From positions 1 to 64,000 of the forward strand of contig NZ_JBFBLC010000001.1 of assembly GCF_040702505.1 (NCBI RefSeq): a stretch of DNA of 64,000 bases, written 5' to 3'. This document shows positions 1 to 8,388 of this stretch, piece by piece. The stretch's first letter is position 1. Each line of letters begins with the position of its first letter. The DNA is from Terrabacter sp040702505 (lineage in GTDB: Bacteria > Actinomycetota > Actinomycetes > Actinomycetales > Dermatophilaceae). Under the pieces are notes generated by a model. That model was not told the DNA's origin. It searched no databases and saw only the letters and a program-made list of their open reading frames with translations. The translations under genes were made by a program, and so were the position numbers.

Positions 1-90
1 CCCGAACGAGTGACCATGCCGCGCCTCGGGACGAGGTAATTGGCATCGATTTTTGACACGCTGTTGAGTTCTCAAGAATCGGACACACAC
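1..90 (-). promoter_or_regulatory. rRNA operon leader (16S rRNA gene lies off the left edge)
   Basis: Read on the minus strand, positions 76-61 give CTTGAGAACTCAACAG, the conserved element found in the leader just upstream of 16S rRNA genes in actinobacteria, followed by an AT-richer stretch (GTGTCAAAAATCGATGCC) that is also typical. Transcription would run leftwards out of the window, so the 16S gene itself is not present. Recognition rests on recall of actinobacterial rrn leaders; extending the contig to the left would confirm it. Confidence 0.75.
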
Positions 91-310
91 CATCAGCTGG
101 CTCTGGGAACCAACCTCCGGGGCTCATCCACCCTACCGGGCTGATGACCGTGGTCTGACCACGCTCATCCGTCTCGCTGTCGCTGTTTCCACGCCGTCCT
201 CGTGGGACGTCATGACTCGAGCGACTGCCACCCGCGGGACCGGCCAACTTCGCTCTCGACCATGTCGATCGCGGTGGCGTCCGTTTCTCCCTGTCGGGCT
301 GACGAAGAGA

Positions 311-339
311 ACATTACAGGTCTTGCGCCGAACCGCCAA
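311..339 (-). promoter_or_regulatory. Candidate rRNA operon promoter
   Basis: On the minus strand TTGGCG (339-334) and TAATGT (316-311) are separated by exactly 17 bases. This places a start of transcription near position 304, about 220 bases upstream of the conserved leader element. It is the best sigma-70-like promoter in a 480-base stretch that otherwise holds no convincing gene. Strong rrn promoters often come in tandem, and no second copy was clear here. Confidence 0.5.
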
Positions 340-487
340 AACGGCCCTCTCCCCTACCCGCTGGACCCCTGCCGGCACCGCCTCAGCGGCCTCTGGGTGA
401 GACCGCCGCCGTGCACGCTCGCCCGGTTGCGCCCCCGCGACCGGCGGGTAGGACCCATGGGACCGCAACCCGATCGAAGGAGCGCAG

Positions 488-931
488 ATGTCTGACGACG
501 CGAAGTACGCCAAGGAGCTCGTGGAGACCCTCAAGGACGGGGAGCGGGGCTTCGCCTCGGCCGCCGAGAAGCTGCGGGACAGCGACCGCGCCGAGTGGGC
601 CGCGACCATGCAGCGGCTCGCGGAGCAGCGTGCCGGCTTCAGCCGCGAGATCGTCGAGATGGGCCACGAGTACGGCGACGACGTCGACAAGAGCGGGTCG
701 GCCACCGCGGCCGTCCACCGCGGCTGGATCGCCCTGAAGGACGCCGTGACCGGTGACGACGCCGGCAGCGTCCTCGGTGCCGCTGTCACGGGCGAGGACC
801 ACGCCGTGTCGGAGTACGAGAAGGCCCTCGAGGGTGACCTCAGCGCCGGCTTCCGCGAGCTGGTGACCCGCCAGCACGCGGCCATCGTCGCGGCCCGGGA
901 CGAGGTCAAGGGCCTCCAGGTCGCCGACTGA
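488..931 (+). CDS. PA2169-family four-helix-bundle protein (DUF2383)
   Basis: Small acidic, soluble, helical protein of 147 residues. Its pattern of four long amphipathic helices, with the phrase GFREL near residue 120, matches the DUF2383/PA2169 family, a ferritin-like bundle of unknown function often linked to stress. A good ribosome site (AAGGAG, seven bases before ATG) fixes the start. It has no signal peptide. The gene stands alone, facing the MarR gene convergently, with a strong hairpin between them. The family call is from recalled resemblance; function is not known. Confidence 0.7.
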   Translation: MSDDAKYAKELVETLKDGERGFASAAEKLRDSDRAEWAATMQRLAEQRAGFSREIVEMGHEYGDDVDKSGSATAAVHRGWIALKDAVTGDDAGSVLGAAVTGEDHAVSEYEKALEGDLSAGFRELVTRQHAAIVAARDEVKGLQVAD

Positions 932-952
932 CACCACGGCAGATCCTGCCGA

Positions 953-999
953 CACACGAACGCCCCTGCGAGGACCTCTCCCGCAGGGGTGTTCGTGTG
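953..999. terminator. Bidirectional hairpin between convergent genes
   Basis: An 18-bp stem (953-970 with 982-999, one G-T pair) closes an 11-base loop between the converging DUF2383 and MarR genes. There is no T tract, as is common in GC-rich actinobacteria. It can serve both strands. Confidence 0.7.
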
Positions 1000-1019
1000 T
1001 CTGGGCCGGAAAAGCTGGG

Positions 1020-1562
1020 TCAGGCGTCGAGGTGCCGGTCCGCGAGCTTGCGCAGCACGGGGACGGCAGCCGCCAGAGCAGCCTTCTCGTCGGCGCTCAG
1101 GTCTGCGAGCTCGGCGCTCAGCTGCGTCGCGGCCTCGTCGCGCAGCGTGTCGAGGACCCCTTGCCCGGCGGGCGAGAGCGCGAGAAGCAGGCAGCGCTGG
1201 TCGCTCGGGTCGCGGCGCCGTTCGACCCAGCCGGCCTCCGTCAGGATCTCGACGAGGCGGGTCATGCTCGGCGCCGAGACGTTCATCAGCTCGGCGAGGT
1301 CACCCTGGCGGACGCCCTCCGGGTAGCGCGTCAGCGCTGCCAGGGCGGCGAGCCGGGTCGGCGTCACCCCGGAGCGGGTCGCAGGGGTCCGCAGGTGGAA
1401 GGCGAGGCGCCCCACCTCGGTGCGCAGCTCGCCGGCCAGCCGCTCGACATCGCCCGCCAGCCGCTCGACATCGCCCGCCAGCCGCTCGACATCGCCCGCC
1501 AGCCGCTCGACATCGCCGGCCGGCCGCTCGACGGCACTGGACGGCATACCGGTCGGCGTCAC
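1020..1562 (-). CDS. MarR-family regulator with heptad-repeat N-terminus
   Basis: Winged-helix MarR repressor of 180 residues. The DNA-binding part (about residues 80-125) contains a recognition helix around NVSAPSMTRL and a wing with RRRDPSDQR. The start GTG overlaps the stop of the upstream MFS gene (GTGA, 1559-1562), so the two are co-translated and the MFS pump is the likely target. Odd point: residues 17-44 are four copies of the heptad DVERLAG, with Val and Leu at coiled-coil a and d positions. This lengthens the usual N-terminal dimerisation helix. The ligand is unknown. Confidence 0.88.
   Translation of the reverse strand: MTPTGMPSSAVERPAGDVERLAGDVERLAGDVERLAGDVERLAGELRTEVGRLAFHLRTPATRSGVTPTRLAALAALTRYPEGVRQGDLAELMNVSAPSMTRLVEILTEAGWVERRRDPSDQRCLLLALSPAGQGVLDTLRDEAATQLSAELADLSADEKAALAAAVPVLRKLADRHLDA
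1441..1524. repeat. 21-bp coding tandem repeat in the MarR gene
   Basis: Three perfect copies (1441-1461, 1462-1482, 1483-1503) and one diverged copy (1504-1524) of a 21-bp unit beginning CGCTCGACATCGCCC. The period is a multiple of three, so copy-number change would lengthen or shorten the coiled coil without breaking the frame. Confidence 0.95.
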
Positions 1563-3316
1563 GACCTCACCTGCTCCGGCTCTGCGACACCCACTCGGGG
1601 TCCGTCGGCGGCGATCTCGGCGCCCTCGTGCTGGTCATCGGCGTGGACGAACTTCCCACCCATGAACCACGACGCCACGGCGGCGACGAGGCAGGCCGCG
1701 ATCGCGAAGGCGAACGCGACGATGAGCCCGTCGTGGAAGGGCCCCGAGATGAGGGACGGGAAGAACGAGTGGCCGGTCAGGTACTGCGCGTCAGTGGGGT
1801 TGAGCCGGCTGAGCGTGTGGCTCCCGAGCAGCTGCTGCACCGGGTTGTAGCCGAGCAGCGAGGCGAAGAGCACCGCGACCGGGGGCAGCCCGGCGATGGC
1901 GTGCGCCTGGGCGCCCGGCACCCCGTGGGCGCTGAGGCCCGACTGCATCGTCCCCGGCAGCGATCCGGCGAGGCCGATGATCATGAGCGAGAAGAAGATG
2001 CCGATCGAGAGCACCATCGACGCGTTCTGGAAGGTGGTGCTCATGCCGCTGCCGACACCGCGCCGGTTGGCGGGCAGCGCGTTCATGATCGCGGCGCGGT
2101 TGGGCGAGGCGAACAGGCCCATGCCGAAGCCGTTGAGGAAGAGGGCCGCCGCGAACGTCCAGTACGTGAAGTCGACGGGCAGCACCGCGAGCCACACGAA
2201 GCTGAGCGCCGCGATGACCATGCCGCCGGTGGCGAAGGGCCGGGCGCCGTGGCGGTCGGACAGCCAGCCCGAGAGCGGCCCGGCGAGCAGGAACCCGACG
2301 GTCATCGGGAGCATGAAGATGCCCGCCCACAGGGGGGTCGACTCGAAGGAGTAGCCGTGCCGCGGCAGCCAGATGCCCTGGAGCCAGATGATGAGGATGA
2401 ACATCAGGCCGCCACGGCCGAGACCCGACAGCAGGCTCGCGACGTTGCCGAAGGTGAAGGCGCGGATGCGGAAGAGGTCGAGGTGGAACATGGGGTGCTC
2501 GACCCGCAGCTCGATGGCGCAGAAGACCCCGAGCAGCACGAGGCCGCCGATCATCGAGGCGAGCACCCACGGGTTGGTCCAGCCCATGACGTGGTCGCCG
2601 TAGGGCTGGATGCCGTAGGTGATGGCGACCAGCACGCCGATCAGGCCCAAGGCGAAGGTGATGTTGCCCCACCAGTCCATGACGTGGTGGCGGCGGGGGC
2701 TGAGGTCGCGCAGCTTGAGGTAGCCCCAGAGGGTGCCGAAGATGCTGAACGGCACCGACACGAGGAACACGTAGCGCCAGTGCAGGGGCGCGAGCACGCC
2801 GCCGATGACCAGGCCGAGGAACGAGCCCGCGATGCCCGAGACCATGTTGAGGCCGAGCGCCAGTCCGCGCTGGTGGGACGGGAAGGCGTCGGTGATGATC
2901 GCCGAGGAGTTCGCCATGAGCAGCGCGCCGCCGACGCCCTGCAGGATGCGCATGACGATGAGCCACAGGACGCCCGGCGTGCCGGTGAGCCAGGTGACCG
3001 ACAGGGCGATCGAGAAGAGCGTGAAGATCGCGAAGCCGGCGTTGAACATCTTGACCCGGCCGTACATGTCACCGAGGCGCCCGAACGTCACGACGAGCAC
3101 GGCCGTCACGACGAGGTAGCCCATGATCAGCCACAGCAGGTAGCTGGAGTTGCCCGAGGCGAGCGGGTCGATCTTCAGTCCCCGGAAGATGTCGGGCAGG
3201 GCGATGAGCAGGATCGAGGAGTTGATCGTGGCGATGAGGACACCGAGCGTCGTGGTCGACAGCGCGACCCACTTGTAGCGCGGGCCGAGGGCGGCGGGAG
3301 CGGCTGGAGAAGTCAT
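1559..3316 (-). CDS. DHA2-type MFS drug exporter (14 TMS)
   Basis: Inner-membrane proton antiporter of 585 residues with about 14 hydrophobic segments. The loop motif GRLGDMYGR (motif A, about residues 79-87) and the segment LQGVGGALLMANSSAI (motif C-like) mark the EmrB/QacA branch of the major facilitator family, which expels drugs or other lipophilic compounds. The chosen ATG sits at the end of a MarR-type palindrome and lacks a ribosome site, so the transcript is probably leaderless. It is first in a two-gene unit with the MarR regulator. Substrate cannot be read from sequence. Confidence 0.88.
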   Translation of the reverse strand: MTSPAAPAALGPRYKWVALSTTTLGVLIATINSSILLIALPDIFRGLKIDPLASGNSSYLLWLIMGYLVVTAVLVVTFGRLGDMYGRVKMFNAGFAIFTLFSIALSVTWLTGTPGVLWLIVMRILQGVGGALLMANSSAIITDAFPSHQRGLALGLNMVSGIAGSFLGLVIGGVLAPLHWRYVFLVSVPFSIFGTLWGYLKLRDLSPRRHHVMDWWGNITFALGLIGVLVAITYGIQPYGDHVMGWTNPWVLASMIGGLVLLGVFCAIELRVEHPMFHLDLFRIRAFTFGNVASLLSGLGRGGLMFILIIWLQGIWLPRHGYSFESTPLWAGIFMLPMTVGFLLAGPLSGWLSDRHGARPFATGGMVIAALSFVWLAVLPVDFTYWTFAAALFLNGFGMGLFASPNRAAIMNALPANRRGVGSGMSTTFQNASMVLSIGIFFSLMIIGLAGSLPGTMQSGLSAHGVPGAQAHAIAGLPPVAVLFASLLGYNPVQQLLGSHTLSRLNPTDAQYLTGHSFFPSLISGPFHDGLIVAFAFAIAACLVAAVASWFMGGKFVHADDQHEGAEIAADGPRVGVAEPEQVRS

Positions 3317-3333
3317 TAGTTCAAGGCTACTAA
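3316..3333. promoter_or_regulatory. Candidate MarR operator overlapping the MFS start codon
   Basis: The inverted repeat TTAGT-N8-ACTAA resembles MarR-family boxes. Its last base is the A of the MFS ATG, so bound repressor would cover the start of a leaderless transcript. Autoregulation of the downstream MarR gene is the likely outcome. Confidence 0.6.
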
Positions 3334-3403
3334 CGACATCTGGGCCTTCCCTGAGACGAGGAAGGCGGCCACTGCCGTATGCCGGGTGGCCGGGTCGCGC
3401 GGG

Positions 3404-4339
3404 TCAGATGCCGACGCCGGAGCGCTGGGCCTCGATGCCGAGCAGGTGGTTCAGGCTCTCGATCACCTGGCCCTTGGGGCCCTCGCCGTCCGGCGGCCCC
3501 TCGAGGACGGTGTCCTGCTCGAGGACGTACCACCCGGCATACCCGGCGTCCTCGAGGGCGCCGACGATGGCGCGCACGTCGACGTCTCCGCGGCCGAGCG
3601 GCACGTACATTCCGCCCCGGACCGCGTCCGTGTAGGTGAGGTCGCCCGACCGGACCCGCCGGGCGAGGTCGGCCCGGACGTCCTTGAGGTGGACGTGGGC
3701 GACGCGCTCCGGGTGCGCGGTGGCCAGCGCCACCGGGTCGCTGCCGCCGACGAGGAGGTGACCGGTGTCGAGGCAGAGCCCGACCGCCGAGCCGGCGAGG
3801 ACGCGCTCGACGTCGGCCTCGCTCTCGACCAGGGTGCCCACGTGCGGGTGCAGGGTCGGGATGAGTCCCCGGGAGCGCACCGCCTCCGCGACCCGGTCCA
3901 GGTTGGACAGGAGGGTGGTCCACCCGTCGTCGTCGAGATCGGGCCGACGGTCGTAGCCCTCGGCTCCGCTGGCAGCGGCGAGGACGACGGTCGACGCCTC
4001 GGCCGCCACCAGGGACTCGAGCGCGCGCTCGAGCTCGGGGAGTGGGTCGTGACCCGAGTCGTGCAGGACCACAGGGACGAACTGCCCGACGGCCTGCAGG
4101 CCGTGCGCCCGCAGGGTCGCCGCCTTCTCACCGGGATCCTCGGGCAGGAAGCCGTCCGGCCCGAACTCCGTTGCCACGAGGCCACACTCGGCCATCTCGG
4201 CCAGCACCGTCGCGGCGTCGTACCGCCAGCCCCAGCCGGGCACCTCGCACACGCCCCACGAGATCGGGGCCCCGGCAACGCGCTCGTCCAGGGGCGGGAC
4301 GACATCGGGGTTGCCCGGGTGGGTGCTCGTCGGGTTCAC
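3404..4339 (-). CDS. Sugar phosphate isomerase/epimerase, IolE-like TIM barrel
   Basis: Cytosolic xylose-isomerase-like barrel of about 311 residues. The phrase APISWGVCEVPGWG near the N-terminus is typical of IolE (inosose dehydratase) and relatives, and metal-site segments LHPHVGT, DTGHL and HVHLKD follow in order. No other inositol genes are nearby, so the substrate is open. Start: GTG at 4339 was preferred over an in-frame start at 4360 because AAGGAGG lies four to five bases before it. It lies downstream of serS on the same strand. Confidence 0.78.
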   Translation of the reverse strand: MNPTSTHPGNPDVVPPLDERVAGAPISWGVCEVPGWGWRYDAATVLAEMAECGLVATEFGPDGFLPEDPGEKAATLRAHGLQAVGQFVPVVLHDSGHDPLPELERALESLVAAEASTVVLAAASGAEGYDRRPDLDDDGWTTLLSNLDRVAEAVRSRGLIPTLHPHVGTLVESEADVERVLAGSAVGLCLDTGHLLVGGSDPVALATAHPERVAHVHLKDVRADLARRVRSGDLTYTDAVRGGMYVPLGRGDVDVRAIVGALEDAGYAGWYVLEQDTVLEGPPDGEGPKGQVIESLNHLLGIEAQRSGVGI

Positions 4340-4414
4340 AGCGCCTCCTTCGTCTCCCACGAGCGTAGGGGAGATGGAGTGCCCGTACCCGGACGGTGCG
4401 GGCAGCGACGACGG

Positions 4415-5740
4415 TCAGGCGATGGGCTTCAGGACCTCCAGCCCGAGGAAGGGGCGCAGCGCCTCTGGCACGCGCACCGACCCGTCGGGCTGCTGGTGGT
4501 TCTCGAGGATCGCGACGAGCCAGCGCGTCGTGCCGAGCGTGCCGTTGAGCGTCGCGACGGCGCGGGTGCCCGAGCCGTTCGGGTCGCGCTCGCGCGTGTT
4601 GAGCCGACGCGCCTGGTAGGTCGTGCAGTTCGACGTCGAGGTGAGCTCGCGGTACTTGCCCTGCGTCGGCACCCAGGCCTCGCAGTCGAACTTGCGGGCC
4701 GCCGGGCCACCGAGGTCGCCGGCGGCCGTGTCGATGATGCGGTAGGGCACCTCGATCTTGGCGAGCATCTCGCGCTCCCAGCCGAGGAGGCGCTGGTGCT
4801 CGGCCTCGGCGTCCTCCGGACGGCAGTAGCTGAACATCTCGACCTTGTGGAACTGGTGCACCCGGATGATGCCGCGGGTGTCCTTGCCGTGCGACCCGGC
4901 CTCGCGGCGGTAGCAGGCCGACCACCCGGCATACCGCTTCGGGCCGTCGCTGAGGTCGATGATCTCGTCGGCGTGGTAGCCGGCGAGGGCGACCTCCGAG
5001 GTGCCGGTGAGGTAGAGGTCGTCGGCCTCGAGGCGGTAGACCTCCTCGGCGTGCGCGTCCATGAAGCCGGCGCCGACCATGATCTCGGGACGGGCCAGCG
5101 TCGGGGTGATCATCGGGGTGAAGCCGGCCGCGGTGGCCTGCGCGATCGCCATGTTGAGCAGGGCCAGCTCCAGCAGGGCCCCGACGCCCGTGAGGTAGTA
5201 GAAGCGCGCGCCGCCGACCTTGGCGCCGCGCTCCATGTCGATGGCACCGAGCTTCTCGCCGAGGGCGAGGTGGTCGAGCGGCTCGAAGCCCTCCGCCGCG
5301 AAGTCCCTTGGCGTGCCGACGGTCTCGAGCACGACGTAGTCGTCCTCGCCGCCGACGGGGACGCCGTCGATGATGACGTTGCCGACCTTGCGCAGCAGCG
5401 TCTCGAGCTCCGCACCGGCCTCGTCGGCGGTCGACTCGAGCGCCTTGACCTGCTCGCTGAGGCGCGCCGCGTGCGTGCGCGCCTCGTGGGCCACCTTCTC
5501 GAGGTGCTCGGCGTCGTCGGCGCCCGCCTTCTTGGCCTTCTGGAACGCGCCCATCGCGGCGCCGACCGACTTGCTCACGGTCTTCTGCTCGGCGCGCAGC
5601 GACTCGAACTCGCCGAGGGACGACCGACGGCGCTCGTCGGCGGCGAGGATCGCGTCCACGATCCCCGGGTCCTCTCCACGGGCCTGTTGCGAGGCGCGGA
5701 CCCGGTCGGGTTCGTCGCGCACGAGCTTGATGTCGATCAC
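4415..5740 (-). CDS. serS: Seryl-tRNA synthetase
   Basis: Class II aminoacyl-tRNA synthetase that charges serine onto tRNA-Ser; 441 residues, the usual length. Residues 1-110 form the long helical arm that grips the tRNA. The catalytic core shows the class II signatures: TGTSE, the YRREAGSHGKDTRG stretch (motif 2) and NGTLGTTRWLVAILEN (motif 3). The product is essential and cytosolic. It starts at ATG 5740. The lipoprotein gene upstream on the same strand is about 50 bases away. Confidence 0.97.
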   Translation of the reverse strand: MIDIKLVRDEPDRVRASQQARGEDPGIVDAILAADERRRSSLGEFESLRAEQKTVSKSVGAAMGAFQKAKKAGADDAEHLEKVAHEARTHAARLSEQVKALESTADEAGAELETLLRKVGNVIIDGVPVGGEDDYVVLETVGTPRDFAAEGFEPLDHLALGEKLGAIDMERGAKVGGARFYYLTGVGALLELALLNMAIAQATAAGFTPMITPTLARPEIMVGAGFMDAHAEEVYRLEADDLYLTGTSEVALAGYHADEIIDLSDGPKRYAGWSACYRREAGSHGKDTRGIIRVHQFHKVEMFSYCRPEDAEAEHQRLLGWEREMLAKIEVPYRIIDTAAGDLGGPAARKFDCEAWVPTQGKYRELTSTSNCTTYQARRLNTRERDPNGSGTRAVATLNGTLGTTRWLVAILENHQQPDGSVRVPEALRPFLGLEVLKPIA

Positions 5741-5792
5741 GCGGGCCAGCCTAACGGCGCGCCACGCGCCCTCTCGACCGAGTTCAGCGGGC

Positions 5793-6338
5793 TCACTCCG
5801 GGTGGATGAGCACGTAGGCCGTCACGGCGTCGGGCGGCAGGTCGCGGACGTCCACCTGCACGGGCCCCGGAGGCAGCCCGAGGCGGCTCGTGCGATGCAC
5901 GTGACCGTCGCAGGGGAACGCCTGCGAGTAGATCGAGTCGCCGTGCCCGTAGACGCCCGGGGCGGCGTCGTAGACGGCATAGCTCGTCCCGGTCGAGGGG
6001 CGGCTCGCGGTGCACGCGGCCTCGACGCTGTAGGTGCGCCCGGCCACCAACGGCTCGCCGCGCTCGACGCGGAAGGCCTTCGTGGCACCCTGCCGCGTCA
6101 CCTCCACCCTCGCCACCTCGCCGGCGAGGCGGCGTGGCAGGGCCAGCGGCGGTGGCGCGGTCGGGTCGACCGGCGTGAACTCCACGTCCGGTCCCGTCGC
6201 GGTGAGCGAGGCCGTGGGGACCGGAGCAACGGCGGACGCCCCGCCGGTCGGCCCCACCACGGGGCCGCCGCTCGTGCAGCCCGCGACGAGGATGGTGGCC
6301 AGGGCGGTGACCGCCCCTCCGACGCGGGTCTGCCTCAT
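5793..6338 (-). CDS. Putative lipoprotein
   Basis: A protein of 181 residues with a lipoprotein signal: a hydrophobic run followed by LVAGC (Cys near residue 21), so it should be anchored on the outer face of the membrane. After a Pro/Thr-rich linker, the mature part contains about 120 residues with three cysteines, suggesting a small disulphide-bonded beta domain. No family was recognised. It lies directly upstream of serS on the same strand, and downstream of the ABC exporter behind a strong hairpin. Confidence 0.65.
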   Translation of the reverse strand: MRQTRVGGAVTALATILVAGCTSGGPVVGPTGGASAVAPVPTASLTATGPDVEFTPVDPTAPPPLALPRRLAGEVARVEVTRQGATKAFRVERGEPLVAGRTYSVEAACTASRPSTGTSYAVYDAAPGVYGHGDSIYSQAFPCDGHVHRTSRLGLPPGPVQVDVRDLPPDAVTAYVLIHPE

Positions 6339-6382
6339 CGAACGACTGTAGGTCGCCAGGGCAACCCGCGAGCGCCACCCGT

Positions 6383-6425
6383 GGAGGTATGCCGCGTGCC
6401 CCCGTCAGGCACGCGGCACACCTCC
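6383..6425. terminator. Terminator hairpin after the ABC exporter operon
   Basis: An 18-bp stem with one mismatch (6383-6400 with 6408-6425) and a 7-base loop follows the stop of the permease gene on the minus strand. One arm contains the over-represented 7-mer GTATGCC (6387-6393). Confidence 0.75.
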
Positions 6426-6440
6426 CGTTCGTGGTGTCGG

Positions 6441-7295
6441 CTACTTCACCTCGGCGCGGGTGAGGCGCCAGATGCCGACGGCCAGGGGCGCGACGACCCA
6501 GACGGCGACGGAGGTGCCGAGGTGGGCCCACTGCTGCCCGGTCAGCGAGCCCTCGAAGAGCGGCTGCATCGTCTGGTTGAGGTCGAGCCACACCGCGGCG
6601 TCGCGCAGCCACGAGACCATCGAGCCGAGGATCGACCACGCGGTCGGCAGGACGAAGTAGGTGACCACGGCGGCCGGCGTGTTCTTGAAGAGCATGCCGA
6701 AGCCGACGCCCTGGGCGATGCCGAGCAGCACGTAGCCGCCGGCCCCCACGAGCACGAGCCCGTCGATCGACCAGCTGCCGTCGATGCCGCGGAAGGTGAT
6801 CGCGGCCTGGTGGGCCAGGGCCGCGAGGACGAGCGCCAGCGCGAAGGCGCCGACTCCGACGACGAGGGCCGACAGCAGCTTGGCCCACGCGATGCGCATG
6901 CGGCGCGGCTCGAGGCCGAAGGTGACGAGGCCGGTGCGCTGGCTCCACTCCGAGGTGACGGCGAGGATGCCGACGACGGGGAGGATGAGCGCCATCGGCA
7001 TCGTCGTGGCCTGGAGGTACTCACCGAAGGCGTGCCGGCCGCCCTCGTTGAAGAACATGATCGTCAGGGCGATCGCGATGATCGCCGCGATGCCGATCAG
7101 GAGCCAGCGGCCGGCCCGGGTGTCGAGCATCTTGCGCAGCTCGACGTGCACGAGGCGACCGAACGGCACCCCGCTGGTGGGGCGCGGACCCTCGATGCGG
7201 CTGGGCACCTTGGCATGGGTCGGCAGCGCGGACTCGGCGTTCTTCGACGCGGGAGCCCCGGGGGAAGCGGGCGTGGTGGTCGTGGTCGCGGTCAT
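6441..7295 (-). CDS. ABC-2 type transporter permease
   Basis: Membrane subunit of an ABC exporter, 284 residues. A polar N-terminal tail of about 60 residues precedes roughly six hydrophobic segments in the ABC-2 pattern. The start ATG overlaps the ATPase stop (ATGA, 7292-7295) and has AGGAGG eight bases upstream, so the pair is translationally coupled. It works with the ATPase encoded just before it. The divergent two-component system next door is a plausible regulator. The substrate is not evident. Confidence 0.85.
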   Translation of the reverse strand: MTATTTTTPASPGAPASKNAESALPTHAKVPSRIEGPRPTSGVPFGRLVHVELRKMLDTRAGRWLLIGIAAIIAIALTIMFFNEGGRHAFGEYLQATTMPMALILPVVGILAVTSEWSQRTGLVTFGLEPRRMRIAWAKLLSALVVGVGAFALALVLAALAHQAAITFRGIDGSWSIDGLVLVGAGGYVLLGIAQGVGFGMLFKNTPAAVVTYFVLPTAWSILGSMVSWLRDAAVWLDLNQTMQPLFEGSLTGQQWAHLGTSVAVWVVAPLAVGIWRLTRAEVK

Positions 7296-8191
7296 GCCGC
7301 CACCTCCTCTCGTGCGGCGTCGGCCGTGAGGTCGAGGAACATCTCCTCGAGGCCCCGGCTGTCTGCGCCGCGAAGCTCGGTCAGGACGATCTGGTGGGCC
7401 ACGGCAACCCGGCCGACGGCGATCGGCTCGGCCTCGACCTGCAGGCCGCCGGTCGGCGTGCGCTGCGCGACGATCGACTGCTCGGCCAGGGCAGCCATGA
7501 GGGCGTCGTCGTCGGTGGAGCGGGTGAACGTGCCTGCGCCGGCGAGCAGCTCGTCCTTGGTGCCCTGGGCGACGATCTTGCCGTGGCCGATGACGATGAT
7601 CTCGTCGGCGACCCGCTCGATCTCGTTGAGCAGGTGGGAGCTGAGCAGCACGGTGCCGCCCTCGTTGGCGTAGCCGCGCAGCAGGTCGCGCATCCACCGG
7701 ATGCCGGCCGGGTCGAGGCCGTTGGCCGGCTCGTCGAGGATGAGCACCTCCGGGTCGCCGAGCAGGGCGTGCGCGATGCCGAGGCGCTGGCGCATACCGA
7801 GGGAGTAGTTGCGCACCCGCCGGTTCGCCTCCTTCTCGGTGAGGCCGACGAGCTCGACCATCTCGTCGACGCGGTGCTTGCCGACGCCCATCAGGATGGC
7901 GCCGAGGGTCAGGACCTCGCGTCCGGTGCGGCCGGCGTGCTGCGCCGAGGCGTCGAGGAGCAGGCCGACGTGGCGGCCCGGGTTCGGCAGGGCGGCATAC
8001 GGCTTCCCGAGCACCGTGGCGCGGCCCGACGTGGCGGGCGTCAGGCCGGCCATGATCCGCATGGCCGTGGTCTTGCCGGCGCCGTTCGGCCCGAGGAAGC
8101 CGGTGACGAGGCCCGGCTTGACGTCGAAGGAGACGTCGTCGACGGCCGTGAACGGGCCGTAGCGCTTGGTGAGTCGTTCCACTGTGATCAT
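7292..8191 (-). CDS. ABC transporter ATP-binding protein
   Basis: ATPase of about 299 residues for the adjacent ABC-2 permease. Walker A GPNGAGKT, signature YSLGMRQRLG, Walker B LILDEPANGLDP and the switch histidine in SSHLL are all present, giving a complete ATP site. Its C-terminal 90 residues form the extra domain usual for drug/lipid exporters of the CcmA/DrrA group. ATG 8191 is preferred to a GTG nine bases upstream, because the purine-rich GAGAGGGTGGAG then has proper spacing. Confidence 0.9.
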   Translation of the reverse strand: MITVERLTKRYGPFTAVDDVSFDVKPGLVTGFLGPNGAGKTTAMRIMAGLTPATSGRATVLGKPYAALPNPGRHVGLLLDASAQHAGRTGREVLTLGAILMGVGKHRVDEMVELVGLTEKEANRRVRNYSLGMRQRLGIAHALLGDPEVLILDEPANGLDPAGIRWMRDLLRGYANEGGTVLLSSHLLNEIERVADEIIVIGHGKIVAQGTKDELLAGAGTFTRSTDDDALMAALAEQSIVAQRTPTGGLQVEAEPIAVGRVAVAHQIVLTELRGADSRGLEEMFLDLTADAAREEVAA

Positions 8192-8388
8192 GGGCTCCAC
8201 CCTCTCGAACCGGGCGAGTGCGGCACATCCGTCACAAGCCTGAATCCGACCCCTACCTTGGTCGCATGCGACCCTGACGCCGGTCAGGGTCCGTGCTCAG
8301 GGTCCGTGCTTGGAGTCGGGGTCGGCGGGGTGCGGGAGCAGACCTTGGTCGTATGCCGTCGCGTGCCGTCCGCCCCTAGGCTGGCCGG

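Noticed and set aside
133..957. Minus-strand 274-codon frame over the DUF2383 gene and rrn promoter
   Set aside because: Shadow of the DUF2383 gene; it would also run through the rRNA promoter.
1441..1524. CRISPR-like short repeats
   Set aside because: Units are contiguous, without spacers, and in frame in a MarR gene. The same holds for the 29190-29291 repeat.
989..3319. Long plus-strand open frame opposite the MarR and MFS genes
   Set aside because: Composition is Arg/Gly/His-rich with no domain sense; it is the antisense shadow of two clear genes, as expected at high GC.
3386..7673. Very long plus-strand open frames opposite the IolE-like, serS, lipoprotein and ABC genes
   Set aside because: Antisense shadows; the opposite strand carries conserved motifs throughout.
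6441..8228. 595-codon minus-strand frame merging ATPase region and permease
   Set aside because: The first half is an off-frame reading of the ATPase gene; the permease starts at ATG 7295.
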